DNA from: an uncultured Sphingomonadaceae bacterium
GTDB taxonomy: Bacteria; Pseudomonadota; Alphaproteobacteria; Sphingomonadales; Sphingomonadaceae
Reading direction: 5' to 3'
Assembly: GCA_947497455.1 (NCBI GenBank)
Contig: CANMGU010000002.1
Location: 338,506-402,505 of the forward strand
Length of the DNA: 64,000 nt
Below, one piece after another: positions 52,751 through 61,323 of the stretch. The position numbers and the translations under genes are program-made. The notes beneath the pieces were generated by a model. The model saw nothing but the letters and a program-made list of their open reading frames with translations. It did not search any database and had not been told where the DNA came from. Numbering within the stretch: position 1 is the stretch's first letter; every line of letters begins with the position of its first letter.

Positions 52751-53725
52751 ATGCCTCTTTTTTCCACTGGCCTAATACCCGCCATAGCTGCGTCTGCACT
52801 GGCTTTGGCTTATCCTGTTCCGATGGGGCAATCGGTTGAGCCCGGTAGTCTGACAAAGCCGGATAATGAAATTATCGCGATCGATGAAGACCGTGCGCAG
52901 CGGATGACCGTCCCCGTCAGTATCGAAGGCCGCGGGCCGTTTTCCTTTGTAATTGACACCGGAGCAGAGCGCACTGTTCTCTCTCGCAAAATTGCCACGA
53001 GACTGGCTCTGGATGCTGAAGAACCAGCTGAATTGATCAGCATCGCTGGCAGCAGCATGGTTGATATGGTTTATGTGCCTGAACTCACCCTAGGCAAGAA
53101 AAGCTATGACAGCCTGATCGCCCCGGTCTTGCTTGCACGCCATATTGGCGCAGACGGCATATTGGGTCTCGATGGCCTGCAGGATCAGCGGATATTGTTT
53201 GACTTCATCAACAATCAAATCTCCATCGAAGACACGGCCGCACCGCGGGCCATGGCCTCGCGCCGGGAAATCATCGTGACCGCACGGCGCAAATCTGGTC
53301 AACTCATCTTCACCGAAGCGACGATTTCCGGGCTTAAGGTCAATGTGATCGTTGATACCGGTGCGCAGGTGTCGATTGCCAATCTGGTTTTGAAAAAGCG
53401 CCTGATAAGACGCGCGAAGGAGCTGGGTGAAGAAAATAGCCTGATTGCGGTGACCGGCCAGACATTGGGTGTGGAGTTCGGTAAAGCCAGGGATTTTCGC
53501 ATTGGTCGCGCGAAATTTGACAGCTTACCAGTGGCTTTCGCGGATGCACCACCTTTTGAGCGACTGGGCATGGACAAGAAACCGGCACTATTGCTGGGAA
53601 TGGATGTGCTTCGAAAATTTGATCAGGTTGCCATTGATTTCAAAAAACGAAAAATCCATTTTCTGTTACCGAAAGATACAAAACGCTATTTCGAGAGGCC
53701 AAAAGACAGCCGTATCAGCTCGTAA
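52751..53725 (+). CDS. Periplasmic retropepsin-like aspartic protease, second of tandem pair
   Basis: A 324-residue paralogue of the preceding gene. AGGAG lies 6 nt before the ATG at 52751 (an ATG three nt earlier is too close). Signal peptide about 1-22. Both halves keep the retropepsin signature: FVIDTGAERTVLS with Asp69 and VIVDTGAQVSIAN with Asp202, so a complete intramolecular active site of two aspartates is possible. The linker between the halves again reads REIIVTARRKSGQLIF, TonB-box-like. It follows the first copy by 61 nt. Substrates are unknown; the pair is probably a recent duplication that has partly diverged. Confidence 0.85.
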   Translation: MPLFSTGLIPAIAASALALAYPVPMGQSVEPGSLTKPDNEIIAIDEDRAQRMTVPVSIEGRGPFSFVIDTGAERTVLSRKIATRLALDAEEPAELISIAGSSMVDMVYVPELTLGKKSYDSLIAPVLLARHIGADGILGLDGLQDQRILFDFINNQISIEDTAAPRAMASRREIIVTARRKSGQLIFTEATISGLKVNVIVDTGAQVSIANLVLKKRLIRRAKELGEENSLIAVTGQTLGVEFGKARDFRIGRAKFDSLPVAFADAPPFERLGMDKKPALLLGMDVLRKFDQVAIDFKKRKIHFLLPKDTKRYFERPKDSRISS

Positions 53726-53727
53726 AG

Positions 53728-53973
53728 CTATTCAGCGCTCGCATCTTCACTGTTCTCAGCCTCTGCGCTGTTTTCCAGTGCGCGTTGCTCTGCTTCCAGC
53801 TCTTCAAGCGCAGCATCCGCCTCTTCTTCAGTCAGTGAATCACTAATCTCGGGCTGTGGCGGCATTTCCGCTTCAACAGGCACCTCTTCATCCAATACAG
53901 GCGCATCAGCTTCGTCACTGCAAGCCGACGTCAGGCACAAGATGGGTGCGGTTACGATCAGAGCGATTTTCAT
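53728..53973 (-). CDS. Small acidic lipoprotein of unknown function
   Basis: An 81-residue protein with a clear lipoprotein signal (LTSAC, acylated cysteine at about 18). The mature part is almost entirely acidic and alanine/proline-rich (LEELEAEQRALENSAEAEN), probably extended or helical. A GAGGA ribosome site precedes the ATG. It is convergent with the second retropepsin gene (2 nt apart). No family is recognised. Confidence 0.65.
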   Translation of the reverse strand: MKIALIVTAPILCLTSACSDEADAPVLDEEVPVEAEMPPQPEISDSLTEEEADAALEELEAEQRALENSAEAENSEDASAE

Positions 53974-54031
53974 TGCAGTGTCCTCGGTTTCTGGCCTTAT
54001 TTATTGAACAGCCATTGGGGGAACAATAATT

Positions 54032-54670
54032 CTATCCCGCAAACACAGGTTCGATATCGCCCGTTTTCCACTGCGGATATTTTTTCATCACATTGGCAAA
54101 CAGATCCGAACCCAGATGGGCGGCGAGCCATGTTTGTAAACCGGGCAGCGACTGCGCGTCAAACCAGTTGCGGTCATTATTGGCAAATTGACGGATGAAC
54201 GGAAAAATCGCAAAATCGGCTAGCCGAGGCTGGTTTCCCAGCAACTGACCCTCGGCGGCAAGCGGTTTTTCCAGCTTCTCGAGAAAGGCCAGCCCGGCGG
54301 ATCGATGCGCTATTGGGTCGACATCATCATAGCGTGTGGGATATTTATAGCGGTCGAGATTATCTTTAAAATCGCTGTCCGCTTCGGCGATCAAATCGGC
54401 ACCGGCATCCGCATCTTCCAGCCAGCCTGCCGGATCGCTCCTGTCCAATGCCCAATGCATGATTGCCAGACTTTCATCGATGATCGTCCCGTCATCCTGG
54501 ACTAGCACTGGCACCGTCGCCTTGGGCGAGGCTGCAATCATTTCATCCGGCTTGTCGCGCAGAACCACTTCTCTTAGGCGTACCGGAGTCATGCTGGCCA
54601 TCAGGGCCATGCGCGCGCGCATCGCATAGGGGCAACGCCGGAAGCTGTAGAGGATCGGCATGTCAATCAT
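54032..54670 (-). CDS. Glutathione S-transferase family protein
   Basis: A 212-residue GST. The N-terminal thioredoxin fold begins MPILYSFRRCPYAMRARMAL, with a CPYA motif that suggests cysteine-type (omega/beta-like) chemistry, and KATVPVLVQDDGTIIDES forms the glutathione-binding cis-Pro region. The C-terminal helical domain follows from about 85. The start overlaps the trhO stop by 4 nt, so it is translated with trhO; a later ATG (54661) is also possible. Its role is not known. Confidence 0.88.
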   Translation of the reverse strand: MIDMPILYSFRRCPYAMRARMALMASMTPVRLREVVLRDKPDEMIAASPKATVPVLVQDDGTIIDESLAIMHWALDRSDPAGWLEDADAGADLIAEADSDFKDNLDRYKYPTRYDDVDPIAHRSAGLAFLEKLEKPLAAEGQLLGNQPRLADFAIFPFIRQFANNDRNWFDAQSLPGLQTWLAAHLGSDLFANVMKKYPQWKTGDIEPVFAG

Positions 54671-55605
54671 GCGGTTCCCAGATGCTTACGACCTTCCTGC
54701 GCCGCCTTCTCCACCTGCCGCTGCCGTTCACGATAGCGTTCGCGCTGCTCGTCAGTGCGATTGTCATAACAATGGGGACAAGCCTCCCCCGGAACATATT
54801 TTTCTGATGCGCGCTCCTCAGCGTTTAATGGCATTCGGCACGCATGACATTGATCATAGTCACTTTCTTTCAAACCATGGCCAACGGCCACGCGTTGATC
54901 AAACAGGAAGCAATCACCATTCCACTGGCTGGTTTCTTCCGGCACATTCTCAAGATATTTGAGTATTCCGCCTTTCAGATGATGGACATCATCAAAACCC
55001 TGGGCCTTCACATAGGCAGTGGCTTTTTCACATCGTATTCCGCCGGTACAGAACATCGCAATCTTTGGCTGCCCTTCGGCTTTTTCCTGCAACTGCTGGG
55101 AGAAATCATCAAACCACGCCGGAAAATCGCGAAATGTCTCTGTATCGGGGTTTATCGCGCCTTCAAAACTGCCAATCGCCACTTCATAGGCGTTGCGCGT
55201 ATCGATCACGACCGTATCAGGGTCCGCAATCATGGCATTCCAATCCAATGGGTCGACATAGTCACCTTTTGCCCGTGCAGCATCAATACCATCCACGCCC
55301 ATTGTCACGATTTCTTTCTTCAGCCGCACTTTCATGCGCAGAAACGGCATGGCTTCGGCATTGGAATATTTCACCTCCAGCCCGGCAAATTGCGGCAGAT
55401 CTCGCAGAAAAGCGATCACCGTATCAATGCCGTCTGTTACGCCCGCAATAGTCCCGTTAATCCCCTCTGGCGCGAGCAGGATGGTGCCTTTCAGACCATT
55501 GGCTTCGCAAGCCGCAAGGATTTCCGGTTTCAGCGCCGCCGGGTCTTCGACCACGGCAAAATGATAGAGCGCCGCCACCTTGTAAGAAAAATTTGATTCC
55601 GTCAT
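54667..55605 (-). CDS. trhO: tRNA uridine(34) hydroxylase TrhO (rhodanese domain)
   Basis: A 312-residue protein. An N-terminal acylphosphatase-like domain (YKVAALYHFAVVEDPAA) precedes a rhodanese domain with the active cysteine in MFCTGGIRCEKATAY, the TrhO/YceA signature, and a C-terminal part with CHACRMPL and CPHCYDN that may bind a metal. TrhO hydroxylates U34 of certain tRNAs on the way to 5-methoxy- or carboxymethoxyuridine. The start at 55605 is the most family-like; neighbouring in-frame starts (55614, a GTG at 55659) cannot be excluded as no strong ribosome site is present. A GST gene follows with 4-nt overlap. Confidence 0.9.
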   Translation of the reverse strand: MTESNFSYKVAALYHFAVVEDPAALKPEILAACEANGLKGTILLAPEGINGTIAGVTDGIDTVIAFLRDLPQFAGLEVKYSNAEAMPFLRMKVRLKKEIVTMGVDGIDAARAKGDYVDPLDWNAMIADPDTVVIDTRNAYEVAIGSFEGAINPDTETFRDFPAWFDDFSQQLQEKAEGQPKIAMFCTGGIRCEKATAYVKAQGFDDVHHLKGGILKYLENVPEETSQWNGDCFLFDQRVAVGHGLKESDYDQCHACRMPLNAEERASEKYVPGEACPHCYDNRTDEQRERYRERQRQVEKAAQEGRKHLGTA

Positions 55606-55686
55606 GGCGCGCATATAGTCGTGCGCAGCAGGAAATTCCAACCCTTCCCGCTTGCGCACAGGTTCAGATCAACGCATAGCATAAAA

Positions 55687-56442
55687 ATGGTTCCCCTTTC
55701 GTTCGCCAATCACCTGTTTCATGTGGTCGCCCCAGCAGCGCTCTATTGGCCAGCAGAAAAGGCTTTGCTGGTGGCGGATTTACATCTTGAAAAGGCCAGC
55801 TTTTATGCCCGTCAGGGGCAGATGCTGCCACCCTATGACAGCCGCGCAACCCTGGATGAAATGGCCGGTTTGATCGCCGAGACAGCGGCGGAAAAAATCT
55901 TTTGCCTCGGCGACAATTACCATGACGATGAAGGGGAGGCACGGCTGGAACGCGATGCAGCAAAATTGCTCACAAAACTGACAAGGCGCACCCATTGGAT
56001 ATGGATCAGCGGCAATCATGACCGCGATGTCAGCGGCCTGTGGGGTGGCGAGGTAATGACCGAATGGACCGGCAACGGCCTCGCGCTGCGACACGAAGCG
56101 ACAGCTAAGACCAGCCTGCCCGAAATTTCCGGCCATTTTCACCCCAAGCTGCGGGTACCCGTACGCCGACGGCATGTGTCCCGTCGTTGTTTCGTCCGAG
56201 GCGAGAAACATCTGATCATGCCGGCTTTTGGCGCACTGACGGGAGGATTGGCAGCAGATCATCCAGAGATTGAGAGAGCCGTGGCAGGGCCAGCGGAGGC
56301 GCTCATCGCGCTGAAAGAAAAACTGCTGCGATTCGATCTTGGATTCCCGCCGACATCATGCCAGTCACAGCCTGGTTCAAATTCGAAAAAGCAACTTATC
56401 TTGCCGCTGTCCGTTGAAGAAACGACAGACAATTGCGCCTAG
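55687..56442 (+). CDS. pdeM: Ligase-associated DNA-damage-response endonuclease PdeM
   Basis: A 251-residue calcineurin-like metallophosphoesterase of the PdeM type. Metal-binding motifs in order: DLHLEKASF (31-39), GDNYHD, GNHDRD and SGHFHPK, with the N-terminal LLVADLHLEK core. Start at 55687 (MVPLSF) matches the family. Homologues cleave DNA with manganese and work with the Lhr-core helicase. In this genome the helicase gene lies about 4 kb upstream on the same strand, separated by unrelated genes. Divergent from trhO. Confidence 0.9.
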   Translation: MVPLSFANHLFHVVAPAALYWPAEKALLVADLHLEKASFYARQGQMLPPYDSRATLDEMAGLIAETAAEKIFCLGDNYHDDEGEARLERDAAKLLTKLTRRTHWIWISGNHDRDVSGLWGGEVMTEWTGNGLALRHEATAKTSLPEISGHFHPKLRVPVRRRHVSRRCFVRGEKHLIMPAFGALTGGLAADHPEIERAVAGPAEALIALKEKLLRFDLGFPPTSCQSQPGSNSKKQLILPLSVEETTDNCA

Positions 56443-56501
56443 AGCTTAGCCTGCAGGATATGTTTTTTGCATAAACCTTAAAGAAACGGCATAGATTACA
56501 A

Positions 56502-58364
56502 ATGATTATTGTTGATTCGCTAATGGTGAAAATTGCGCTGATCGGCCTTTTGGGTATTGGCGCACAATGGGTCGCCTGGCGCACGGGGCGGCCAGCCATC
56601 GCTCTGATGCTGATTGTCGGCATCATTGCTGGCCCGATATTGGGGATTATTGATCCCGAACGCGACTTTGGCGCATTGCAAGAACCGATAATCAAACTGG
56701 CCGTCGCCGTCATCCTGTTTGAGGGCGGATTAAGTCTGAATTTCCGAGAACTTCGCCAGGCCGGCGGTGCTGTGACCATGATGGTGCTGATTGCTGGTCC
56801 GATAGCATGGGTGCTGGGAACCGCAGCCGCTCACTATGGTGCTGGTCTGTCCTGGGAGATTTCGGCACTGCTAGGTGGTATCATGATCGTCACCGGACCG
56901 ACGGTGATAGGCCCAATGCTGCGCACTTTGCGCGTGCCATCGCGGGTGCGCAATGTGCTGAAATGGGAAGGTATCGTCAATGATCCGATCGGAGCGCTCC
57001 TTGCGGTCGGTATCTATGCTTACATCACTTATGAAGGCCCCAACGCGAATATCGCATCGATCAGTATGGACGTGCTGGCGGCCAGTTTTCTCGCTGGCCT
57101 GATCGGTATAGCATTGGGCTTTGCGATTACCTGGTTGTTCCCCCGGGGACATGTTCCGGAATATCTGAAAGCCCCTTTTTTGCTGATCACGGTCATCGGC
57201 GGCTTCGTCATTGCCGACCTTATCATGCACGAAACGGGTCTGATAACGGTGACTGTCATGGGCATTGTGCTGGCCAACCGCCATATTTATTCAAGCCAGG
57301 CACTCCACCGGTTTAAGGAAGATCTTGCGGTGTTGCTGATTTCCGGTGTCTTCATCATCTTGTCCGCGACACTTGACTATGAAACCGTCATGCAATTCCG
57401 CCCGCAGTTCATTATCTTCCTGGTTCTGCTGTTGTTCGTTGTGCGCCCGGTTTCGGTACTAATAGCGTTGATGTTCAGTTCGTTGCCGTGGCGCGAACGG
57501 CTGTTCATTGCCTGGATAGCGCCACGCGGTATTGTTGCGGTAGCGATTACCGGTCTGTTTGCGATCCGTTTGGTCGACTACGGTTTCCCTGGTGCAGAGG
57601 CCCTCGTACCGCTTAGCTTTGCGGTCGTCATTGCGACCATATTTGCACATGGTTTTTCGGCGGGCTGGGTTGCCGAGCGTCTGGGCATCAATGAAGGCAA
57701 GGGTGAAGGCGTATTGATCGTTGGCGCAACCCGTTGGGCCGTCGCACTTGGGAAAATTCTCAAATCTCTGAACATTGAAGTTTTAATGGCAGATACCAGC
57801 CCTTTTGCTCTTCGCCGCGCCAGACATGAAGAGCTCAACACCCATCAGGGTGATATATTGGACGAGGCCCATAATGATCATATCGAACTGGGTGAGTTTC
57901 AGCATATGATCGTTGCAACCGACAATGATAGTCACAATCAGTTGATCACTGCGGATCTCGGGCCTGAAATGGGCTTTGACCAGATTAGCCGACTTTCCAA
58001 CGACAGCCGCGACAAGTCAAAGAGCAAAATTGGTCACGGCAGAATTTTGTTTGAATCGGGGGCCGACTTTAACAGCCTGCTTGACCGCGAACGCGACGGT
58101 TGGCGGTTTAGCAAGACCAACATTACCGAAATTTTTTCGGCCGAAGAGTATCGCAAGAATCTTGATCCGGGTGAAGAGCCGCTGGCGGTGTTGAAAGAGG
58201 ACCGTCGCCTGCTGTTCTTTGCGACCGATGCGCGGCCCATCATCGAAGAGGGTGATGTGGTGATCAGCTTTGTCGCGCCGGACACCCCTGAAGAGCGCAA
58301 AGCAGATCGTGCTGCAAAAGAGGCGGAAAAAAACGGCAAGGCCAAAGGCAAGGCCTCGCAATAG
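56502..58364 (+). CDS. CPA1-family cation:proton antiporter
   Basis: A 620-residue inner-membrane protein. About a dozen membrane segments (residues 5-400) carry the CPA1 sequence RPAIALMLIVGIIAGPILG, GGLSLNFREL and the ion-binding NDPIGALLAVG. It ends in a cytoplasmic TrkA_N/RCK domain (VLIVGATRWAVALGKIL and onwards) and a lysine-rich tail. It exchanges sodium or potassium for protons, with the RCK part gating in response to nucleotide. Stands alone; the next gene is convergent 2 nt away. Confidence 0.92.
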   Translation: MIIVDSLMVKIALIGLLGIGAQWVAWRTGRPAIALMLIVGIIAGPILGIIDPERDFGALQEPIIKLAVAVILFEGGLSLNFRELRQAGGAVTMMVLIAGPIAWVLGTAAAHYGAGLSWEISALLGGIMIVTGPTVIGPMLRTLRVPSRVRNVLKWEGIVNDPIGALLAVGIYAYITYEGPNANIASISMDVLAASFLAGLIGIALGFAITWLFPRGHVPEYLKAPFLLITVIGGFVIADLIMHETGLITVTVMGIVLANRHIYSSQALHRFKEDLAVLLISGVFIILSATLDYETVMQFRPQFIIFLVLLLFVVRPVSVLIALMFSSLPWRERLFIAWIAPRGIVAVAITGLFAIRLVDYGFPGAEALVPLSFAVVIATIFAHGFSAGWVAERLGINEGKGEGVLIVGATRWAVALGKILKSLNIEVLMADTSPFALRRARHEELNTHQGDILDEAHNDHIELGEFQHMIVATDNDSHNQLITADLGPEMGFDQISRLSNDSRDKSKSKIGHGRILFESGADFNSLLDRERDGWRFSKTNITEIFSAEEYRKNLDPGEEPLAVLKEDRRLLFFATDARPIIEEGDVVISFVAPDTPEERKADRAAKEAEKNGKAKGKASQ

Positions 58365-58366
58365 GG

Positions 58367-59029
58367 TCAGACCCGTTCGCCGAATAACGCAGTGCCCACA
58401 CGGACATGCGTTGCACCGAGCTTGATTGCAGTTTCAAAATCTCCTGACATACCCATGCTGAGACCATCCAAACCATGGTCCTTGGCAAACTTTGCCAGTA
58501 GAGCGAAATAGGGCGCTGGATGCACGGCGGATGGTGGTACACACATCAAACCCGCTACTTCTATGCCCGCAGCTTGTGCGGATTCGAGTAAATCAGCCAC
58601 GTCGCCAATCGCACAGCCGCCTTTTTGCGGTTCTTCTCCGATGTTCACCTGAAGAAAACAAGGAATTCGGCGATCCTGTTTGTCCATTGCCTTTGCCAGC
58701 GCCCTCACCAAGGAGGGGCGATCAAGCGAATGGATCGCATCAAAAAGTTGCACAGCCTCATCTGCCTTGTTGGATTGCAGCTGGCCGACCAGATGGACCT
58801 TAACCCCATCAAAGGCTTCGCGAAGTTCGGGCCATTTCGCTGCGGCCTCTTGCACCCGGTTTTCACCAAAGAGCCGGTGGCCAGCCTCTAGCAGAGGCCG
58901 TATCTCATCTGCAGATCGGGTTTTCGATATCGCAATCAGGTCGATATCATCTGCCTGACGTTGGGCTAGACCGGCAGTCTTGACCATTTTTTCCTGAATC
59001 GTTCTCAGGCTTTCACTGCAATCCGCCAT
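58367..59029 (-). CDS. YggS-type PLP homeostasis protein
   Basis: A 220-residue PLP-binding barrel of the YggS/PROSC family. Lys36 in IAISKTR should form the Schiff base; other conserved parts are HRLFGENRVQEA, VHLVGQLQSNK, and SMGMSGDFETAI near the end. It has no known enzymatic activity and keeps free pyridoxal phosphate in balance. Convergent with the antiporter gene, divergent from the thiamine-phosphate-synthase-like gene. Confidence 0.93.
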   Translation of the reverse strand: MADCSESLRTIQEKMVKTAGLAQRQADDIDLIAISKTRSADEIRPLLEAGHRLFGENRVQEAAAKWPELREAFDGVKVHLVGQLQSNKADEAVQLFDAIHSLDRPSLVRALAKAMDKQDRRIPCFLQVNIGEEPQKGGCAIGDVADLLESAQAAGIEVAGLMCVPPSAVHPAPYFALLAKFAKDHGLDGLSMGMSGDFETAIKLGATHVRVGTALFGERV

Positions 59030-59095
59030 AGTGCGATTTTCCGCCTCAAAAAATTCTCAATTGGTTCTTGGCCGCCTATATGGCAGGTGATGATC

Positions 59096-59665
59096 ATGCA
59101 CCAGCCCTGGTTTTCTGATATCTATCCACAAATCTGGCCACAAATCTGGTTGATGACCGACAAACGCAATGACTCCGTGCTGGAACGGTCCATTGCTGCA
59201 TTGCCGCGTGGTAGTGGAATTGTCTTTCGCCACTATCATCTTGACCGTGGCGACCGGTATCAGCGATTTCAGTCGATAGAGGCCATCGCTAAACGGCGCG
59301 ATCATGTGTTACTGCTTGCTGATTCACCGGCATTAGCACGACAGTGGGGCGCGGACGGCGTGCATGGTCGGCAGTGGAAGCGGTATGAGACAGAAGGCCT
59401 GTTGCACAGCGCGCCTGTTCACAATCCCAGAGAAATAGCGATTGCCAATCACAACGGCGCCGACCTGCTGTTTCTCTCGCCCGCTTTTGCAACGCGATCC
59501 CATCTCGGACAAAAACCATTGAATCGCCTGCAATTGAGGCGGCTGACTAGATTGTGCAAAAAACCGGTGATCCTGCTTGGTGGAATGAATGCGCAACGGT
59601 TTCAACAACAAACGGCAATCGGGGTCCATGGCTGGGCCGCTATTGATGGGTTAAGCAGAAACTAG
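59096..59665 (+). CDS. Thiamine phosphate synthase/TenI family protein
   Basis: A 189-residue TIM-barrel protein of the ThiE/TenI family. AGGTGA precedes the ATG at 59096; two in-frame starts lie just upstream. It has GADLLFLSPAFATRSH and VILLGGMNAQRF, characteristic of ThiE/TenI, but the N-terminal substrate loop is short and the usual GQxD motif (GADGVHGRQ) is degenerate. It may therefore be a TenI-like aminotransferase-isomerase rather than a true ThiE. A 12-bp tandem repeat near its start duplicates the residues PQIW. Convergent with an unknown exported protein gene. Confidence 0.8.
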   Translation: MHQPWFSDIYPQIWPQIWLMTDKRNDSVLERSIAALPRGSGIVFRHYHLDRGDRYQRFQSIEAIAKRRDHVLLLADSPALARQWGADGVHGRQWKRYETEGLLHSAPVHNPREIAIANHNGADLLFLSPAFATRSHLGQKPLNRLQLRRLTRLCKKPVILLGGMNAQRFQQQTAIGVHGWAAIDGLSRN

Positions 59666-59670
59666 AAATA

Positions 59671-60414
59671 TCAGAAGCGGAACTGCGTTCCTACGTAGAC
59701 AGCTTGGCTATCTTGACGAGAATCGGTTAGTGGCGCCATCCGATCGCGTTCATTTTTCAAGCGAACACCAGCCGTCACATCAAGATTGCGCGTCACCGAA
59801 TAGCTTCCACCCAGATCAAGAGAATAATCTTTCTCGCTTGCCCGCAGAGCGCCTGGTGACGCTCCAATTGGAGTTTTCGCATCTATAGATAGACGTGGAT
59901 TGAAACGGCTTTTCTTGCCGGTCTTATCCTCATCGCTCTCTACGCCAGCACCAATCTCGGATAGATCCGGCAGGTTATCACCCAATTTTTTGACCGGAAT
60001 CGCAAAGCTGTTCAGACCCTTAGCCGTGCCCAGGCTAAATGATGTTGGTGTAATCTTCGTGGGCGTAAGCACTCCCGCGCCCGGCGCGGCGGCGACAATA
60101 TTCTCACGAATCGAAATGGCATTGCTCGACGCATCCTGTCGCACCACAACGGTCACAGCGCGATCACCGCTCGTATTGCCTCCGGCTGGGGTAAATTTAA
60201 ACTGAGTCTTGCCGCCCAAAACACTGCGTTTGAAGCTTGCCGCCAATTCAGGGTCGGCGCCAGCAGTCGTAAACGCACTGACCGTATTCAGCGAACGCAA
60301 GGAAACCGCGTTAGTCTGTTCCGACAATACACGCGCCAGTGCAGGAGTCATGGCAAGACCAGAAGCCGCGAGTCCCGCAGCTAACCAACCCAAAAGATTG
60401 CCATTTTTCTTCAT
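59671..60414 (-). CDS. Exported protein of unknown function
   Basis: A 247-residue protein with a signal peptide (cleavage near ALARV). The mature chain is rich in serine, threonine, glycine and alanine with repeated alternating hydrophobic residues; the C-terminus ends in AVYVGTQFRF, with an aromatic last residue as in many outer-membrane barrel proteins. It may be a small outer-membrane or periplasmic protein. No named family is recognised. Confidence 0.65.
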   Translation of the reverse strand: MKKNGNLLGWLAAGLAASGLAMTPALARVLSEQTNAVSLRSLNTVSAFTTAGADPELAASFKRSVLGGKTQFKFTPAGGNTSGDRAVTVVVRQDASSNAISIRENIVAAAPGAGVLTPTKITPTSFSLGTAKGLNSFAIPVKKLGDNLPDLSEIGAGVESDEDKTGKKSRFNPRLSIDAKTPIGASPGALRASEKDYSLDLGGSYSVTRNLDVTAGVRLKNERDRMAPLTDSRQDSQAVYVGTQFRF

Positions 60415-60797
60415 GACGACGGTATTTTCCCCTTGTTAACTCAAATCTATACCAAATAATTTGGCAATAGACGAGTCAACTTGCTGATTTTGTCCGATTT
60501 TCTTGAACTAGACATTTTCTGTTGCAGATCGGTTACGGTTTCACATTTCTCTGGTCGACATTTAGCCGCGTCAAGCTGAACTGAAGATTATCGAAACCTT
60601 CATCACAGCCCAACTGTCATCGACCAGGCTAGGACTCATTCAACTGCTATTCACCCACAGCTTCGCATGAGCGAAATGTTGCGCTTTGGCTTGCCCCTTG
60701 CGGCAAAGCAATTATAGAGAGCGTTGAAATCAGATTTACCGGTACGCGGCGCATTTTTAAACAGGAGCGCGTCAACCTGCCAATGAGGAGCTTGTTC
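60415..60797 (+). promoter_or_regulatory. 383-bp intergenic region with candidate DUF3576 promoter
   Basis: This is the longest gene-free stretch. Near its end TTGCCC (60691-60696) and TATAGA (60713-60718) with a 16-bp spacer make a plausible sigma-70 promoter for the DUF3576 gene, and a short inverted repeat (GCTTTG...CAAAGC, 60683-60709) spans the -35 region. No ORF, repeat or RNA gene was recognised in the rest; it is moderately AT-rich next to the start of the exported-protein gene. Confidence 0.4.
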
Positions 60798-61259
60798 ATG
60801 TCCCGCCTTTCTTTTTCCACCGCTAAACTGCGTCCTCTAGTAATGGGCTTTTCGGCCGTGGCTTTGATAGCCGGCCTCTCCGCCTGCGCCAGCAATGACC
60901 GCCCAAGAGCGGATCTTGCGGCATCACAGGTGACAACCATTGGCGTGAACAGCTATTTGTGGCGCGCCACGCTCGATAGCCTGTCGTTCATGCCGCTGAC
61001 CCAGACCGACAGCAATGGCGGCGTCATCCTGACGGACTGGTATGTGAATCCGCAAAACCCGTCGGAGCGGATGAAATTGAATATCTCGATCCTCGATCAG
61101 GATCTGCGCGCAGATGCATTGCGTGTCGGGGCATCACGGCAGGTACGCAATGGCGGTACCTGGGTCGACGCCCCAGTGAAAGCAGCAACCACGCAGAAGC
61201 TGGAACAGATTATCCTGACCAAAGCGCGCGATTTGCGGCGCGGGGCCCTGACCAATTGA
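60798..61259 (+). CDS. DUF3576 family lipoprotein
   Basis: A 153-residue protein of the DUF3576 family. The ATG at 60798 has GAGGAG 8 nt upstream. A signal peptide ends in a lipobox-like LSAC. The conserved part runs from TIGVNSYLWRATLDSLSFMPL through DWYVNPQNPSERMKLNISIL to the end. Alphaproteobacterial homologues usually precede leuS and lptE, as here, suggesting an envelope role, possibly linked to LPS transport. Function is unproven. Confidence 0.85.
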   Translation: MSRLSFSTAKLRPLVMGFSAVALIAGLSACASNDRPRADLAASQVTTIGVNSYLWRATLDSLSFMPLTQTDSNGGVILTDWYVNPQNPSERMKLNISILDQDLRADALRVGASRQVRNGGTWVDAPVKAATTQKLEQIILTKARDLRRGALTN

Positions 61260-61323
61260 TCGGGAAAACCCACTAATCTAATGATGAACCTGCTCAAGCG
61301 GGCTGAATATTTGTAGGACCAGC

